Assembly: GCA_047625765.1 (NCBI GenBank)
Contig: JBLHRE010000073.1
Location: 1-8,923, forward strand
Reading direction: 5' to 3'
DNA from: JBLHRE01 sp047625765
GTDB taxonomy: Bacteria; Bacteroidota; Bacteroidia; Flavobacteriales; JBLHRE01
Length of the DNA stretch: 8,923 nt
The notes beneath the pieces were generated by a model that saw only the letters and a list, made by a program, of their open reading frames with translations, ran no database searches and was not told the DNA's origin. Made by a program: the position numbers and the translations under genes. Shown here one piece after another: positions 1-6,898 of the stretch; the stretch's first letter is position 1; each line of letters begins with the position of its first letter.

Positions 1-1
1 T

Positions 2-472
2 CAAAATGGAGATACCATTACTGAAGCCATCACCGAAGGGAAAATTTATGTAGTTGATTTTTTCTTTACTACTTGTCCTAATCTTTGCCCAAGAATGACG
101 GAACAGTTCTATCGCGTTCAAGAACAATTCAAAAACGATGCTGAGATATTATTGCTGTCTCATTCTGTTTTCCCAAATCACGACACGGTTGAAGTGCTTG
201 CGAAATATGCTAGAGAAAACAGAATTGATAGCGAAAAATGGCATCTGTTGACAGGCGAAAAAAAGCAAATTTATGAGCTTGCCCGTAAAAGTTATTTTGC
301 GGTAACAACTTCTGGTGATGGGGGTAAAGAAGATTTTATCCATACCGAGAATTTTGTATTGGTTGATAAAGAGAAGCGATTGAGAGGTTTTTACGATGGT
401 ACATCCAAAGAAGAAGTAAATCAATTGATGTTTGATATTAGAAAATTGAAAGCCGAATATGTCAAAGATTAA
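2..472 (+). CDS. SCO1/SenC family copper-binding protein, 5' end cut off by the window
   Basis: The open frame continues to the window's left edge, so the N-terminus with its signal peptide or membrane anchor is missing; 156 residues are visible. The reading frame holds FFFTTCPNLCPRM (visible codons 20-32), with the CxxxC pair at codons 25 and 29, which is the SCO copper/redox motif in a thioredoxin fold. The third expected ligand, a histidine, sits at codon 114 in IHTENFVLVD, followed by the family's RLRGFYDGT strand. In the SCO family these two Cys and the His bind copper, and the proteins help build the CuA site of cytochrome c oxidase or act as thiol reductases outside the cytoplasm. The internal ATG at 95 lies after the CxxxC motif and is not a real start. 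The 3' end overlaps the next gene by 14 bases, which suggests translational coupling. No cytochrome oxidase gene is visible, so the exact partner is inference. Confidence 0.93.
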   Translation, partial: QNGDTITEAITEGKIYVVDFFFTTCPNLCPRMTEQFYRVQEQFKNDAEILLLSHSVFPNHDTVEVLAKYARENRIDSEKWHLLTGEKKQIYELARKSYFAVTTSGDGGKEDFIHTENFVLVDKEKRLRGFYDGTSKEEVNQLMFDIRKLKAEYVKD

Positions 473-1178
473 ATCTGCTTTTTTTTGGAGTGGTGGAAAG
501 GACTCAGCTTTGGCTTTGTATAAATGCTTGCAGGACCCAACCATTGAAATTGTCTATTTGGTTTGTACGCTAAGCGTTAAATTCAAACGCATATCCATGC
601 ATGGTGTTCATGAGGATCTTTTGGATATGCAAGCTTCTTCAATTGGTATTCCGCTAAAAAAGATGTGGATGCCAGAAACAGCTACCAATTTAGCTTACGA
701 AGAAGTTTTGTCAGAAATGTATCAAGAACTTAAGTCAGAAGGGGTAGATCAAATTGTTTTTGGAGATATCTTCTTAGAAGATTTGAAAGAATATAGAGAC
801 GATTTTCTTGCCAAACACAAGTTGAAAGGAATTTATCCGCTTTGGTTACTAGACACCACTGATCTTGCAAAAGAATTTATTGCTGAGGGTTTTAAAACCA
901 GAATCTGCTGTATTAATGATGCTCAGCTCAACGAATCCTTTGTAGGTAGATTATTTGACGAATCCTTTTTGAAAGATTTACCAGAAAAAGTTGACACTTG
1001 TGGAGAAAATGGTGAGTTCCATACTTTCTGCTTCGAAGGACCTATTTTTAAAACTCCTATTGCACATGTTGTTGGTAAGAAGGTTTATAAACCTCTCAAA
1101 TTAAATACTGCAGATTGTACCAAAGTGGGTGACACTTTGGGCTTTTGGTATATAGAATTGCTGAAAAAAAATAGCTAA
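459..1178 (+). CDS. Dph6-related PP-loop ATP pyrophosphatase (ATP_bind_4/DUF71, COG2102)
   Basis: This 239-residue soluble protein opens with the PP-loop SGGKDS at residues 11-16, which binds the ATP pyrophosphate in the adenine nucleotide alpha-hydrolase superfamily. Other family signatures follow in order: the HGVHEDLLDMQ stretch (about 48-58), GDIFLEDLKEYR from residue 102, and CGENGEFHTF at 181-190. In archaea and eukaryotes the relatives amidate diphthine on elongation factor 2. Bacteria have no diphthamide, so the substrate here is unknown; ATP-dependent amidation or ligation through an adenylylated intermediate is the reasonable inference. The start ATG at 459 lies inside the upstream SCO-like gene, and the 14-base overlap argues for co-expression. 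The following gene is 86 bases away behind a possible promoter of its own. Family assignment is firm; the biological role is not. Confidence 0.9.
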   Translation: MSKIKSAFFWSGGKDSALALYKCLQDPTIEIVYLVCTLSVKFKRISMHGVHEDLLDMQASSIGIPLKKMWMPETATNLAYEEVLSEMYQELKSEGVDQIVFGDIFLEDLKEYRDDFLAKHKLKGIYPLWLLDTTDLAKEFIAEGFKTRICCINDAQLNESFVGRLFDESFLKDLPEKVDTCGENGEFHTFCFEGPIFKTPIAHVVGKKVYKPLKLNTADCTKVGDTLGFWYIELLKKNS

Positions 1179-1180
1179 GG

Positions 1181-1193
1181 TGTCAACTTGACA
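1181..1193. repeat. Perfect palindrome TGTCAA-C-TTGACA upstream of htpG
   Basis: Two 6-base arms are exact reverse complements around a single C. The right arm is itself a perfect TTGACA. It begins three bases after the stop of the Dph6-like gene and ends 71 bases before the htpG ATG. A compact dyad over a -35 element is what an operator for a dimeric repressor looks like. It is too short to be a useful terminator and lacks a T-run. It is not the CIRCE element bound by HrcA. The regulator, if any, is unknown. Confidence 0.45.
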
Positions 1194-1219
1194 GAATAAA
1201 TGCCTTGGCATATCCTTTG
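1188..1219 (+). promoter_or_regulatory. Candidate htpG promoter
   Basis: TTGACA (1188-1193) is followed after 17 bases by TATCCT (1211-1216), an acceptable sigma-70-like pair. Read with the Bacteroidota consensus, TTG (1188-1190) is followed after 20 bases by TATCCTTTG, which differs from TAnnTTTG only by one extra base between TA and TTTG. Either reading places transcription start about 40 bases before the htpG ATG. It is a sequence match only, and the extra base weakens the Bacteroidota reading. Confidence 0.4.
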
Positions 1220-1264
1220 ACCATTGGCTGGTTGTAAATATTATATCACAAAACACACATAATT

Positions 1265-3148
1265 ATGGCAACAGGACAGATCAATGTTACAGCAGATAAC
1301 ATTTTTCCAATTATTAAGAAATTCTTGTACTCAGATCATGAGATTTTCTTGAGAGAATTAGTTTCGAACGCAGTAGATGCTAACACCAAGTTGAAAAAAC
1401 TTACCGCTATGGGTGAGCATACTGGTGACCTAGGTGATTTACGTGTTGAAGTGAAGATAGACAAGGAAGCAAAGACTTTAACCATTTCGGATAATGGTCT
1501 TGGAATGACTTCGGAAGAGGTTGAGAAATATATCAATCAAATTGCATTTTCTGGAGCTGAAGAGTTCGTGAAAAAGTACGAGGAAAAAGATGATGTAACT
1601 GGAATTATTGGTCACTTTGGACTAGGATTCTATTCTGCTTTTATGGTTTCTGAACGTGTTGAAATTTTCACCAAGTCTTTTAAAGATACTCCTGCAGTAA
1701 GATGGGAATGTGATGGAAGTCCAGCATTTTCTTTAGAGGAAACTGAAAAAGAAACTAGAGGAACAGATATCGTATTACATATCGCTGATGATTCTACCGA
1801 GTTTTTAGAAGACGGTCGTATTGGCACTTTATTAAACAAGTACTGTAAATTCTTACCTATCGAAATTAAATTCGGTACTAAAGAAGAAACTAAGACTGAA
1901 GGCGAAGGAGATGATAAAAAAGAGACAAAATTAACTGTCGATAACATCATCAATAACCCAAATCCAGCTTGGACAAAATCTCCAACTGATTTAAAAGACG
2001 AGGATTATAACAAGTTCTACAGAGAGTTGTATCCAATGAACTTTGAAGATCCAATGTTTCATATTCACTTGAATGTGGATTATCCTTTCAACTTGACAGG
2101 AGTGTTGTATTTCCCAAAGTTGAGTAAGCAAATGGACATCCAAAAGGATAAAGTTCAATTGTATAGCAACCAAGTATATGTAACAGACAACTTGGAAGGA
2201 GTTGTTCCTGAGTTTTTGACCTTCTTAAAAGGTGTGATTGATTCTCCGGATATTCCCTTAAACGTTTCTCGTTCTTACTTACAGAGCGATGGGAATGTAA
2301 AGAAGATATCTAACCACATTACTAAAAAGGTTGCTGATAAATTGGCTGAATTATTCAAAGCCGATCGTACTGCATTCGAAGAGAAGTGGGAAGACATTAA
2401 GGTAATTATCGAGTACGGAATGTTGTCTGATGAAAAGTTTTACGAAAAAGCTCAGAAATTTGCGTTGTTCCCAACAACAGATGGTAAGTTCCACACCTTT
2501 GATGAATTGAAAGAATTAACCAAAGAAAACCAGACAGATAAGGATGGTAATTTGGTTATGTTGTATACCAACGATGCAGAAAGTCAATATTCTAAAATTC
2601 AAGCTGCAACAGCAAAAGGATACCAAGTAGTGGTATTAAATAGCCCAATATGTAGTCACCTTATTGGTAAATTAGAGCAGCAAAACGAGAAAATGACTTT
2701 CTCTAGAATTGATGCGGATGCATTGGGTAACTTAATAAAGAAGACAGAAGAAATGCCTTCTTTATTAACCGATGCTGATAAAGATAAAATCAAGCCAATT
2801 ATCGAAGCTATTTTACCTTCTAAATCATATACCGTTCAATTTGAAAACTTGTCTGAAGATGATAAACCATTTATGGTTACACAGAGCGAGTTTATGCGAA
2901 GAATGAAAGAAATGAATAGTTCTGGTGGTGGAGGCGGAATGATGGCTTTTGGTGAATTACCTGATAGCTATTCTGTAGTTGCAAATACCAACAATAAATT
3001 GTTCACCGAACTTTTAAATGCTGACGAAGCCAAGCAAAAAGAAATTTTTAGCAGAGGTTTGGATTTAGCATTGCTAGAAAATGGATTGTTGAAAGGCGAA
3101 AAGTTAGATGCTTTTATTAACGCATCTTACGAAAGTATACAGGCTTAA
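1265..3148 (+). CDS. htpG: Molecular chaperone HtpG (bacterial Hsp90)
   Basis: The 627-residue product matches the length and order of HtpG. It is a cytoplasmic homodimeric ATPase that helps fold and remodel client proteins. The N-terminal GHKL ATPase domain (about 1-200) shows E31, N35 and D38 in ELVSNAVDA, DNGLGM with nucleotide-contacting D76, IIGHFGLGFYS (114-124) and the later RGTDIVLHI. A short charged segment at about 205-222 joins it to the middle domain, where the ATPase-supporting arginine is R336 in NVSRSYLQSD. The C-terminal dimerisation domain follows; it contains five glycines at 554-558 next to two methionines and then AFGELP. It ends in ASYESIQA, without the eukaryotic MEEVD tail, as expected. 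The start at 1265 agrees with the family N-terminus; there is no clear Shine-Dalgarno, which is normal in this phylum. It appears to be monocistronic, with a possible promoter upstream and a terminator downstream. Confidence 0.98.
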   Translation: MATGQINVTADNIFPIIKKFLYSDHEIFLRELVSNAVDANTKLKKLTAMGEHTGDLGDLRVEVKIDKEAKTLTISDNGLGMTSEEVEKYINQIAFSGAEEFVKKYEEKDDVTGIIGHFGLGFYSAFMVSERVEIFTKSFKDTPAVRWECDGSPAFSLEETEKETRGTDIVLHIADDSTEFLEDGRIGTLLNKYCKFLPIEIKFGTKEETKTEGEGDDKKETKLTVDNIINNPNPAWTKSPTDLKDEDYNKFYRELYPMNFEDPMFHIHLNVDYPFNLTGVLYFPKLSKQMDIQKDKVQLYSNQVYVTDNLEGVVPEFLTFLKGVIDSPDIPLNVSRSYLQSDGNVKKISNHITKKVADKLAELFKADRTAFEEKWEDIKVIIEYGMLSDEKFYEKAQKFALFPTTDGKFHTFDELKELTKENQTDKDGNLVMLYTNDAESQYSKIQAATAKGYQVVVLNSPICSHLIGKLEQQNEKMTFSRIDADALGNLIKKTEEMPSLLTDADKDKIKPIIEAILPSKSYTVQFENLSEDDKPFMVTQSEFMRRMKEMNSSGGGGGMMAFGELPDSYSVVANTNNKLFTELLNADEAKQKEIFSRGLDLALLENGLLKGEKLDAFINASYESIQA

Positions 3149-3167
3149 TTCAGTTAGAATTACATTT

Positions 3168-3206
3168 AAAAGGCTCTCTTGGTTTAACCAAGAGAGCCTT
3201 TTTTTT
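3168..3206 (+). terminator. Rho-independent terminator of htpG
   Basis: The hairpin GGCTCTCTTGG / CCAAGAGAGCC has an 11-bp core extended by A-T pairs at the base, a small TTTAA loop and a run of eight T (3199-3206). It starts 20 bases after the htpG stop codon and closes that transcription unit. Confidence 0.92.
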
Positions 3207-3328
3207 GTGCCATAACCCAAATTCATAAGAACATAAGGAGTGTGAGTGAAACATTATTTAGAGGATAATAGAAAGTCAAAATATTTAAATACCTTGAGCG
3301 CTGTTAATCATATTTAAAAAACTCTTTT

Positions 3329-4174
3329 ATGAAAAAAACATTACTATCATGTGCAATGCTTTCTGCTTTTGCACTTACTGCTACTGCACAACTTTACGAT
3401 CAAACATCAGGTAAAGGAACCTTAGGGATGATAAGTGCAACTATGACAGATGCTTCTTCAACTGTTAAATCTGCGGATGATTTCACAGTTCCAGCCGCTG
3501 GTTGGATGGTTAGTGGTATAAGCGTTGCTGGTTTTAGAAGCGCTAGTGAAGGTAAGCCTATGACCAAAGTTACGGTAGAATTTTATGCGGATAGTCTAGG
3601 TCCTATTGGAGATCCAATTTATTCGGAAGTAATTACCTTAGATAATGGAGGAGTGCCTACACCAACTATTGATACACTTCTAACTATAAGAATTCAAGAT
3701 ACATGGTTAACTGAAGGAACGTATTGGTTGAGTGTTTATGGAGATAGTCCTTCTGCAAGTAGATGGAATTGGTATACTCAAACAACTGCGACAATAGGTC
3801 AAGAGGCAATGTTAATTGATGTTGATGATTATTTTAGTATAGGAGCAACTGACTGGACAACATTTACCGATCTGGGATCAACTCAAACAGGATTGATTTT
3901 CCAAATTCATGATGCTGGAAGTATGGTTGGAATTGCAGAGTTAAATGAAACTAAAATTTCAATTTTCCCTATTCCAGCAACCGATGTATTAAACGTAGTT
4001 TCTGAAACAGCTAAAGTAGAAAGGTTGAATATTTATGACGCAACTGGTAAATTGGTGATGTCTGAGTTAAATCCATCTTCTCAATTAGATGTTTCTAATT
4101 TTGCTACAGGAATTTATATCGCTGAGGTTAGTACTACTGATGGAATAGCTAAAAAGCAATTCGTTAAGAAATAG
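3329..4174 (+). CDS. Secreted protein with T9SS type A C-terminal sorting domain
   Basis: This 281-residue protein has a clear Sec signal peptide: Lys-Lys after Met, a hydrophobic stretch, and likely cleavage after A20 before QLYDQ. Residues 201-281 form a T9SS sorting domain, seen in ISIFPIPATDVLNV, the LNIYDATGKLV strand, GIYIAEV and the basic KKQFVKK tail. Such domains take cargo across the outer membrane through the Por/Spr machinery and are normally removed on the surface. The central part (about 21-200) is rich in Thr, Ser, Gly and aromatic residues. It contains a DDFTVPAAGW motif and a SRWNWY segment and looks like one all-beta jelly-roll-like module; I do not recognise a catalytic motif. 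The usual P-N-P turn at the start of the sorting domain reads P-I-P here. The gene stands alone between two terminators. An adhesin or a glycan- or surface-binding role is possible but unproven. Confidence 0.88.
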   Translation: MKKTLLSCAMLSAFALTATAQLYDQTSGKGTLGMISATMTDASSTVKSADDFTVPAAGWMVSGISVAGFRSASEGKPMTKVTVEFYADSLGPIGDPIYSEVITLDNGGVPTPTIDTLLTIRIQDTWLTEGTYWLSVYGDSPSASRWNWYTQTTATIGQEAMLIDVDDYFSIGATDWTTFTDLGSTQTGLIFQIHDAGSMVGIAELNETKISIFPIPATDVLNVVSETAKVERLNIYDATGKLVMSELNPSSQLDVSNFATGIYIAEVSTTDGIAKKQFVKK

Positions 4175-4193
4175 GAATTATATTTCTAATTCT

Positions 4194-4232
4194 AAAAAGG
4201 GCTGTTTCGATAAAATCGAAACAGCCCTTTTT
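4194..4232. terminator. Bidirectional terminator, 18-bp perfect hairpin
   Basis: Left arm 4194-4211 and right arm 4215-4232 are perfect reverse complements around an AAA loop. The core is GGGCTGTTTCGAT / ATCGAAACAGCCC, flanked by five A and five T. The symmetry gives a T-run on both strands, so it can end the plus-strand secreted-protein gene 19 bases upstream. It can also end transcription arriving from the minus-strand gene whose stop is at 4468. Confidence 0.93.
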
Positions 4233-4255
4233 GTGTTTTAAACTAAAATTGTAAG

Positions 4256-4471
4256 ATGTTATAATTATGATCAGACTGCGAAAAGTGTCATAAAAAATTG
4301 CCTCCTGAAAGTGAGAAATCAATGATTTGTTCGTTTGAGTGTGCGTTTTGTGAAACTATCGTAAACGGTTTTCCTCAATAAAATATGCCCAAATTGTAAT
4401 GGCTATTTTAGAAAAAGACAATTAGACCTAAAGATTTATTAGAGAAATTCTCACCAAAAACGAAGGGTTAA
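4256..4471 (+). pseudogene. Decayed DUF1272 cysteine-rich small protein gene
   Basis: No intact frame exists, but the plus strand rebuilds a DUF1272 protein of about 71 residues. From ATG 4256 the frame reads M-L-stop-L-stop-S-D, then CEKCHKKLPPESEKSM and ICSFECAFCE. Stops at codon 3 (TAA, 4262-4264) and codon 5 (TGA, 4268-4270) are single-base changes from GAA and CGA, which would restore the usual M-L-E-L-R start. An extra base between 4379 and 4385 then moves the frame to ICPNCNGYFRKR (from 4383). A base lost near 4419 returns it to IRPKDLLEKFSPKTKG, ending at TAA 4469-4471. One conserved Cys, three residues after the FC, is now Ile (ATC, 4358-4360). The family is small and Cys-rich, probably zinc-binding, with unknown function. 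The Cys spacing and both tails fit the family, recalled from memory. The stop overlaps the convergent gene's stop in a shared TTAA. Confidence 0.87.
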
Positions 4472-5898
4472 TTCTTAACTTCAACAGTAGATTTTTGAGG
4501 AATATACCCAAACAATGCATTTTCTTTAATGATATTATCTACGTATGCTGGAACCATGTTTTCCCAGCCTGGTTTCCCAGTTTTAATCATTTTCAGCGCT
4601 TTTCTAGAAAATATATCCAAAACGTTAGGGTTGTAGTCTTCTATGTCTAAAATTCTTTTATTCTCCACCAAATAATCATACAGAGGCTTTAATCTTGGGT
4701 GGATAGGAATGTTCTCGCTGTTAAGCAGAGTTCCATCCTCCTTATGATAAGGATATAGGTATATTTTAAGATCGTGCGTAAGCAATATTCCAAATGCTTC
4801 AAGAATTCCTCCCTTTAAATGGCGGTAATATTTTTCATCAAAAATATCCAACAAGTTATTTACACCTATAATAATACCCATGCGTTTCTTGGTGAAATCG
4901 GATATGTAATCAATAAGCGTATAATATTCTTGATAATTAGAAATAAGCACAGTTTGACCTAAAGAACAAAGGATGTCTGCACGATCTAGGAAATCTTGTT
5001 CATCAATGTCACCTTCGGCTTTTAAATTACTAAGGGTGATCTCAAATAAGACTTGAAGGTTGTCTTTGTCTACTTTGTTTTCTTGAATAAAACGGGCGTA
5101 TCCCGTTTTTATCATATCAATATTGACTTTGGTAACTGGTCTAAAGCTACCTCTTATGGCTAGGATGTTCTTTTTGTATAGAATGTCAGAGGGCTGTACG
5201 TTTTTGCCATCAGGGCCAAAAATTACAGCATGGGTCATTCCATTTTTAACCAAATACAAACTAAGCAAGCGGTTGTCTACATCTTCGAATGCTGGCCCCG
5301 ACATGTTAAGCATATCAATTTCTATTTGGTCGGTATGCAATTCGTCATAAAGACTGTCAATCAATATTTTTGGATGTTCACTTAAATTAAAGCAACCATA
5401 AATTAAATTAACACCTAAAACACCAATGGTCTCTTGCTGAAGTTTAGCATCGTTTTCAAGCAATTTAATATGAAGAAATACTTCGCTAGGTTCTGATCCT
5501 GCTTCATGTTGAAATCGAAATCCTATCCAACCATGGCCTTTAAACGTTTTTTTAAAGTTAATGGTGGTAATGGTATCTGCAAAAGCGAAGTATCTCGTGT
5601 TAGAATGGACTTCATTATCTAATCTTTCTTCGATTAGACCATATTCGTGATCCAACATTTTGTGAAGTCGGCTTTCACAAACGTATCGGTCTTTTTCTTC
5701 AGGGCCGTAAATGGCATCGCTAAAATCTTTGTCATAAGCAGACATAGCTTTGGCAACAGTGCCAGACGCTCCACCTGCTCTAAAAAACCATCGTACAACT
5801 TCTTGGCCTGCACCAATTTCGGCAAAGGTCCCGTAAATACTAGGGTCTAGATTTATTCGTAATGCCTTTTGTCCAGGTGTTAGAACAACTTGGTCCAT
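4468..5898 (-). CDS. Conserved cytoplasmic protein of unknown function (476 aa)
   Basis: I recognise the general type, which begins with a highly ordered GTFAEIGAGQEVVRWFF block (residues 23-39) followed by GGASGTVAKAMSAYD (42-56) and SDAIYG (60-65), but no established function. There is no signal peptide, no membrane segment and no lipobox, so it should be cytoplasmic. The rest mixes alpha and beta; notable stretches are GVLGVNLIYGCF, MSGPAFEDVDNRLLSLYLV with an acidic DVD, and KKRMGIIIGVNNLLDIFDEKYY. The glycine-rich N-terminal block could bind a nucleotide or phosphate, but it is not a canonical P-loop or Rossmann motif, and I will not assign an activity. The ATG at 5896-5898 sits 25 bases behind a strong Bacteroidota promoter box, which supports the start. 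It is transcribed alone and converges on the DUF1272 relic. Confidence 0.9.
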   Translation of the reverse strand: MDQVVLTPGQKALRINLDPSIYGTFAEIGAGQEVVRWFFRAGGASGTVAKAMSAYDKDFSDAIYGPEEKDRYVCESRLHKMLDHEYGLIEERLDNEVHSNTRYFAFADTITTINFKKTFKGHGWIGFRFQHEAGSEPSEVFLHIKLLENDAKLQQETIGVLGVNLIYGCFNLSEHPKILIDSLYDELHTDQIEIDMLNMSGPAFEDVDNRLLSLYLVKNGMTHAVIFGPDGKNVQPSDILYKKNILAIRGSFRPVTKVNIDMIKTGYARFIQENKVDKDNLQVLFEITLSNLKAEGDIDEQDFLDRADILCSLGQTVLISNYQEYYTLIDYISDFTKKRMGIIIGVNNLLDIFDEKYYRHLKGGILEAFGILLTHDLKIYLYPYHKEDGTLLNSENIPIHPRLKPLYDYLVENKRILDIEDYNPNVLDIFSRKALKMIKTGKPGWENMVPAYVDNIIKENALFGYIPQKSTVEVKN

Positions 5899-5923
5899 TA
5901 TATTGGTGCTAATTAATTCTTAG

Positions 5924-5954
5924 CAAAAGTACGCTGACTAAATAGGCAAAACAA
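5924..5954 (-). promoter_or_regulatory. Bacteroidota-type promoter of the 476-aa unknown gene
   Basis: On the minus strand this reads TTG (5954-5952), 20 bases, then TACTTTTG (5931-5924), a full match to the TTG-N17-23-TAnnTTTG consensus known from Flavobacterium and Bacteroides. The -7 box ends 25 bases before the ATG, giving a short leader. It lies in the divergent gap shared with the hydrolase gene. Confidence 0.75.
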
Positions 5955-6002
5955 GTACAAAGTTTGATTTTTAATACAGATTTTCATTGTTACATTTACA
6001 CA

Positions 6003-6782
6003 GTGAAAAATCTATCAAAAGTTACATTTTTAGGAACGGGAACCTCTCAAGGAGTACCTGTCATTGCATGTTCGTGTGAAGTTTGTTTGTCAGAAAATAT
6101 ATCAGATAAGCGATTGCGCTCTTCTGTGATGTTAACAAGTACAGATGGCAAAAATATAGTTATTGATACTGGACCGGATTTTAGGCAACAAATGTTAGCA
6201 AACAATGTGCAGAATTTAGAAGCTGTTGTTTATACTCACGAGCACAAGGACCATATTGCTGGAATGGATGATATAAGAGCTTTCAATTTCATCCAGCAGA
6301 GGCATATGGATTTGTATTGCAATAGCGATGTTGTCGAGGCTTTGAATCGCGAATTCCCGTATGTTTTTGCAGAATATAAATATCCTGGAGTGCCAGAGGT
6401 AAGGATAAACGATATTAAAGAGGGTTCTCGTTTTACAGTAGCTAATATGGGATTTAATGCCATTGAAGTAATGCATTATAAATTGCCTGTACTAGCATTT
6501 AGGGTAGATGACTTTGCTTACGTCACTGATGCGAACTTCATATCCGAGGAAAATAAAAAGAAGCTTCGGGGTTTGGATGTCTTGGTGCTAAACGCCTTAA
6601 GAAGAGAAAAACACATTTCGCATTTTACATTGGATGAAGCTATTGCCTTAGTTAATGAGCTGAAGCCAAAACATACTTACCTAACACACATCAGTCATCA
6701 GTTGGGAACACACGATGATGTAACACAAGAATTACCTTCTCATATTTCTTTAGCCTCTGATGGGCTTCAGATTTCATTATAA
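6003..6782 (+). CDS. PhnP-like MBL-fold metallo-hydrolase (COG1235)
   Basis: The product is a soluble metallo-beta-lactamase-fold hydrolase of 259 residues when counted from GTG 6003. It shows VTFLGTGTSQGVPVIAC (7-23), a Cys cluster C23/C25/C28 resembling the structural zinc site of PhnP-like proteins, VIDTGPDFR (53-61) and the metal-binding THEHKDH (H79, H81, D83, H84). Further on come VMHYKLPVLAF, YVTDANFI and LTHISHQLGTHDD, supplying the remaining His and Asp ligands. Relatives include phosphodiesterases acting on cyclic phosphates; the substrate here cannot be read from sequence. The start is uncertain. The frame is open back to a TTG at 5964, but family proteins begin within a few residues of the VTFLGTG strand, so GTG 6003 is preferred. 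No ATG is available between the upstream in-frame stop at 5943 and the conserved strand. It is divergent from the unknown minus-strand gene. Confidence 0.92.
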   Translation: MKNLSKVTFLGTGTSQGVPVIACSCEVCLSENISDKRLRSSVMLTSTDGKNIVIDTGPDFRQQMLANNVQNLEAVVYTHEHKDHIAGMDDIRAFNFIQQRHMDLYCNSDVVEALNREFPYVFAEYKYPGVPEVRINDIKEGSRFTVANMGFNAIEVMHYKLPVLAFRVDDFAYVTDANFISEENKKKLRGLDVLVLNALRREKHISHFTLDEAIALVNELKPKHTYLTHISHQLGTHDDVTQELPSHISLASDGLQISL

Positions 6783-6898
6783 TTTTCGCTTAACAATGGA
6801 ATAGTCTTTGGATTATATGTTTCAAGAAAGGCTATATCCCTGTAACTGTTGATAGACTCGCAGTTTACTTAGTCTTTATTTTGGAAATTGTCTAAAAA

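Noticed and set aside
149..544. Minus-strand open frame of about 130 codons
   Set aside because: It lies antisense to the SCO-like and Dph6-like genes, whose frames carry clear family motifs; its own translation shows no recognisable domain.
1179..1264. HrcA/CIRCE control of htpG
   Set aside because: The CIRCE arms TTAGCACTC and GAGTGCTAA are not present in this gap; only the unrelated TGTCAA dyad is.
1630..1953. Minus-strand open frames inside htpG
   Set aside because: They are shadows of a firmly identified Hsp90 gene with no motif of their own.
3207..3328. Promoter for the 281-residue secreted protein
   Set aside because: Only a partial -7 box (TACCTTGA near 3290) is seen, with no TTG at the right distance, so no promoter was called.
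6783..6898. Promoter or terminator between the hydrolase and the large cargo gene
   Set aside because: TATTTTGG at 6877-6884 is one base off the consensus with a 25-base gap to the nearest TTG, and no hairpin with a T-run is visible.
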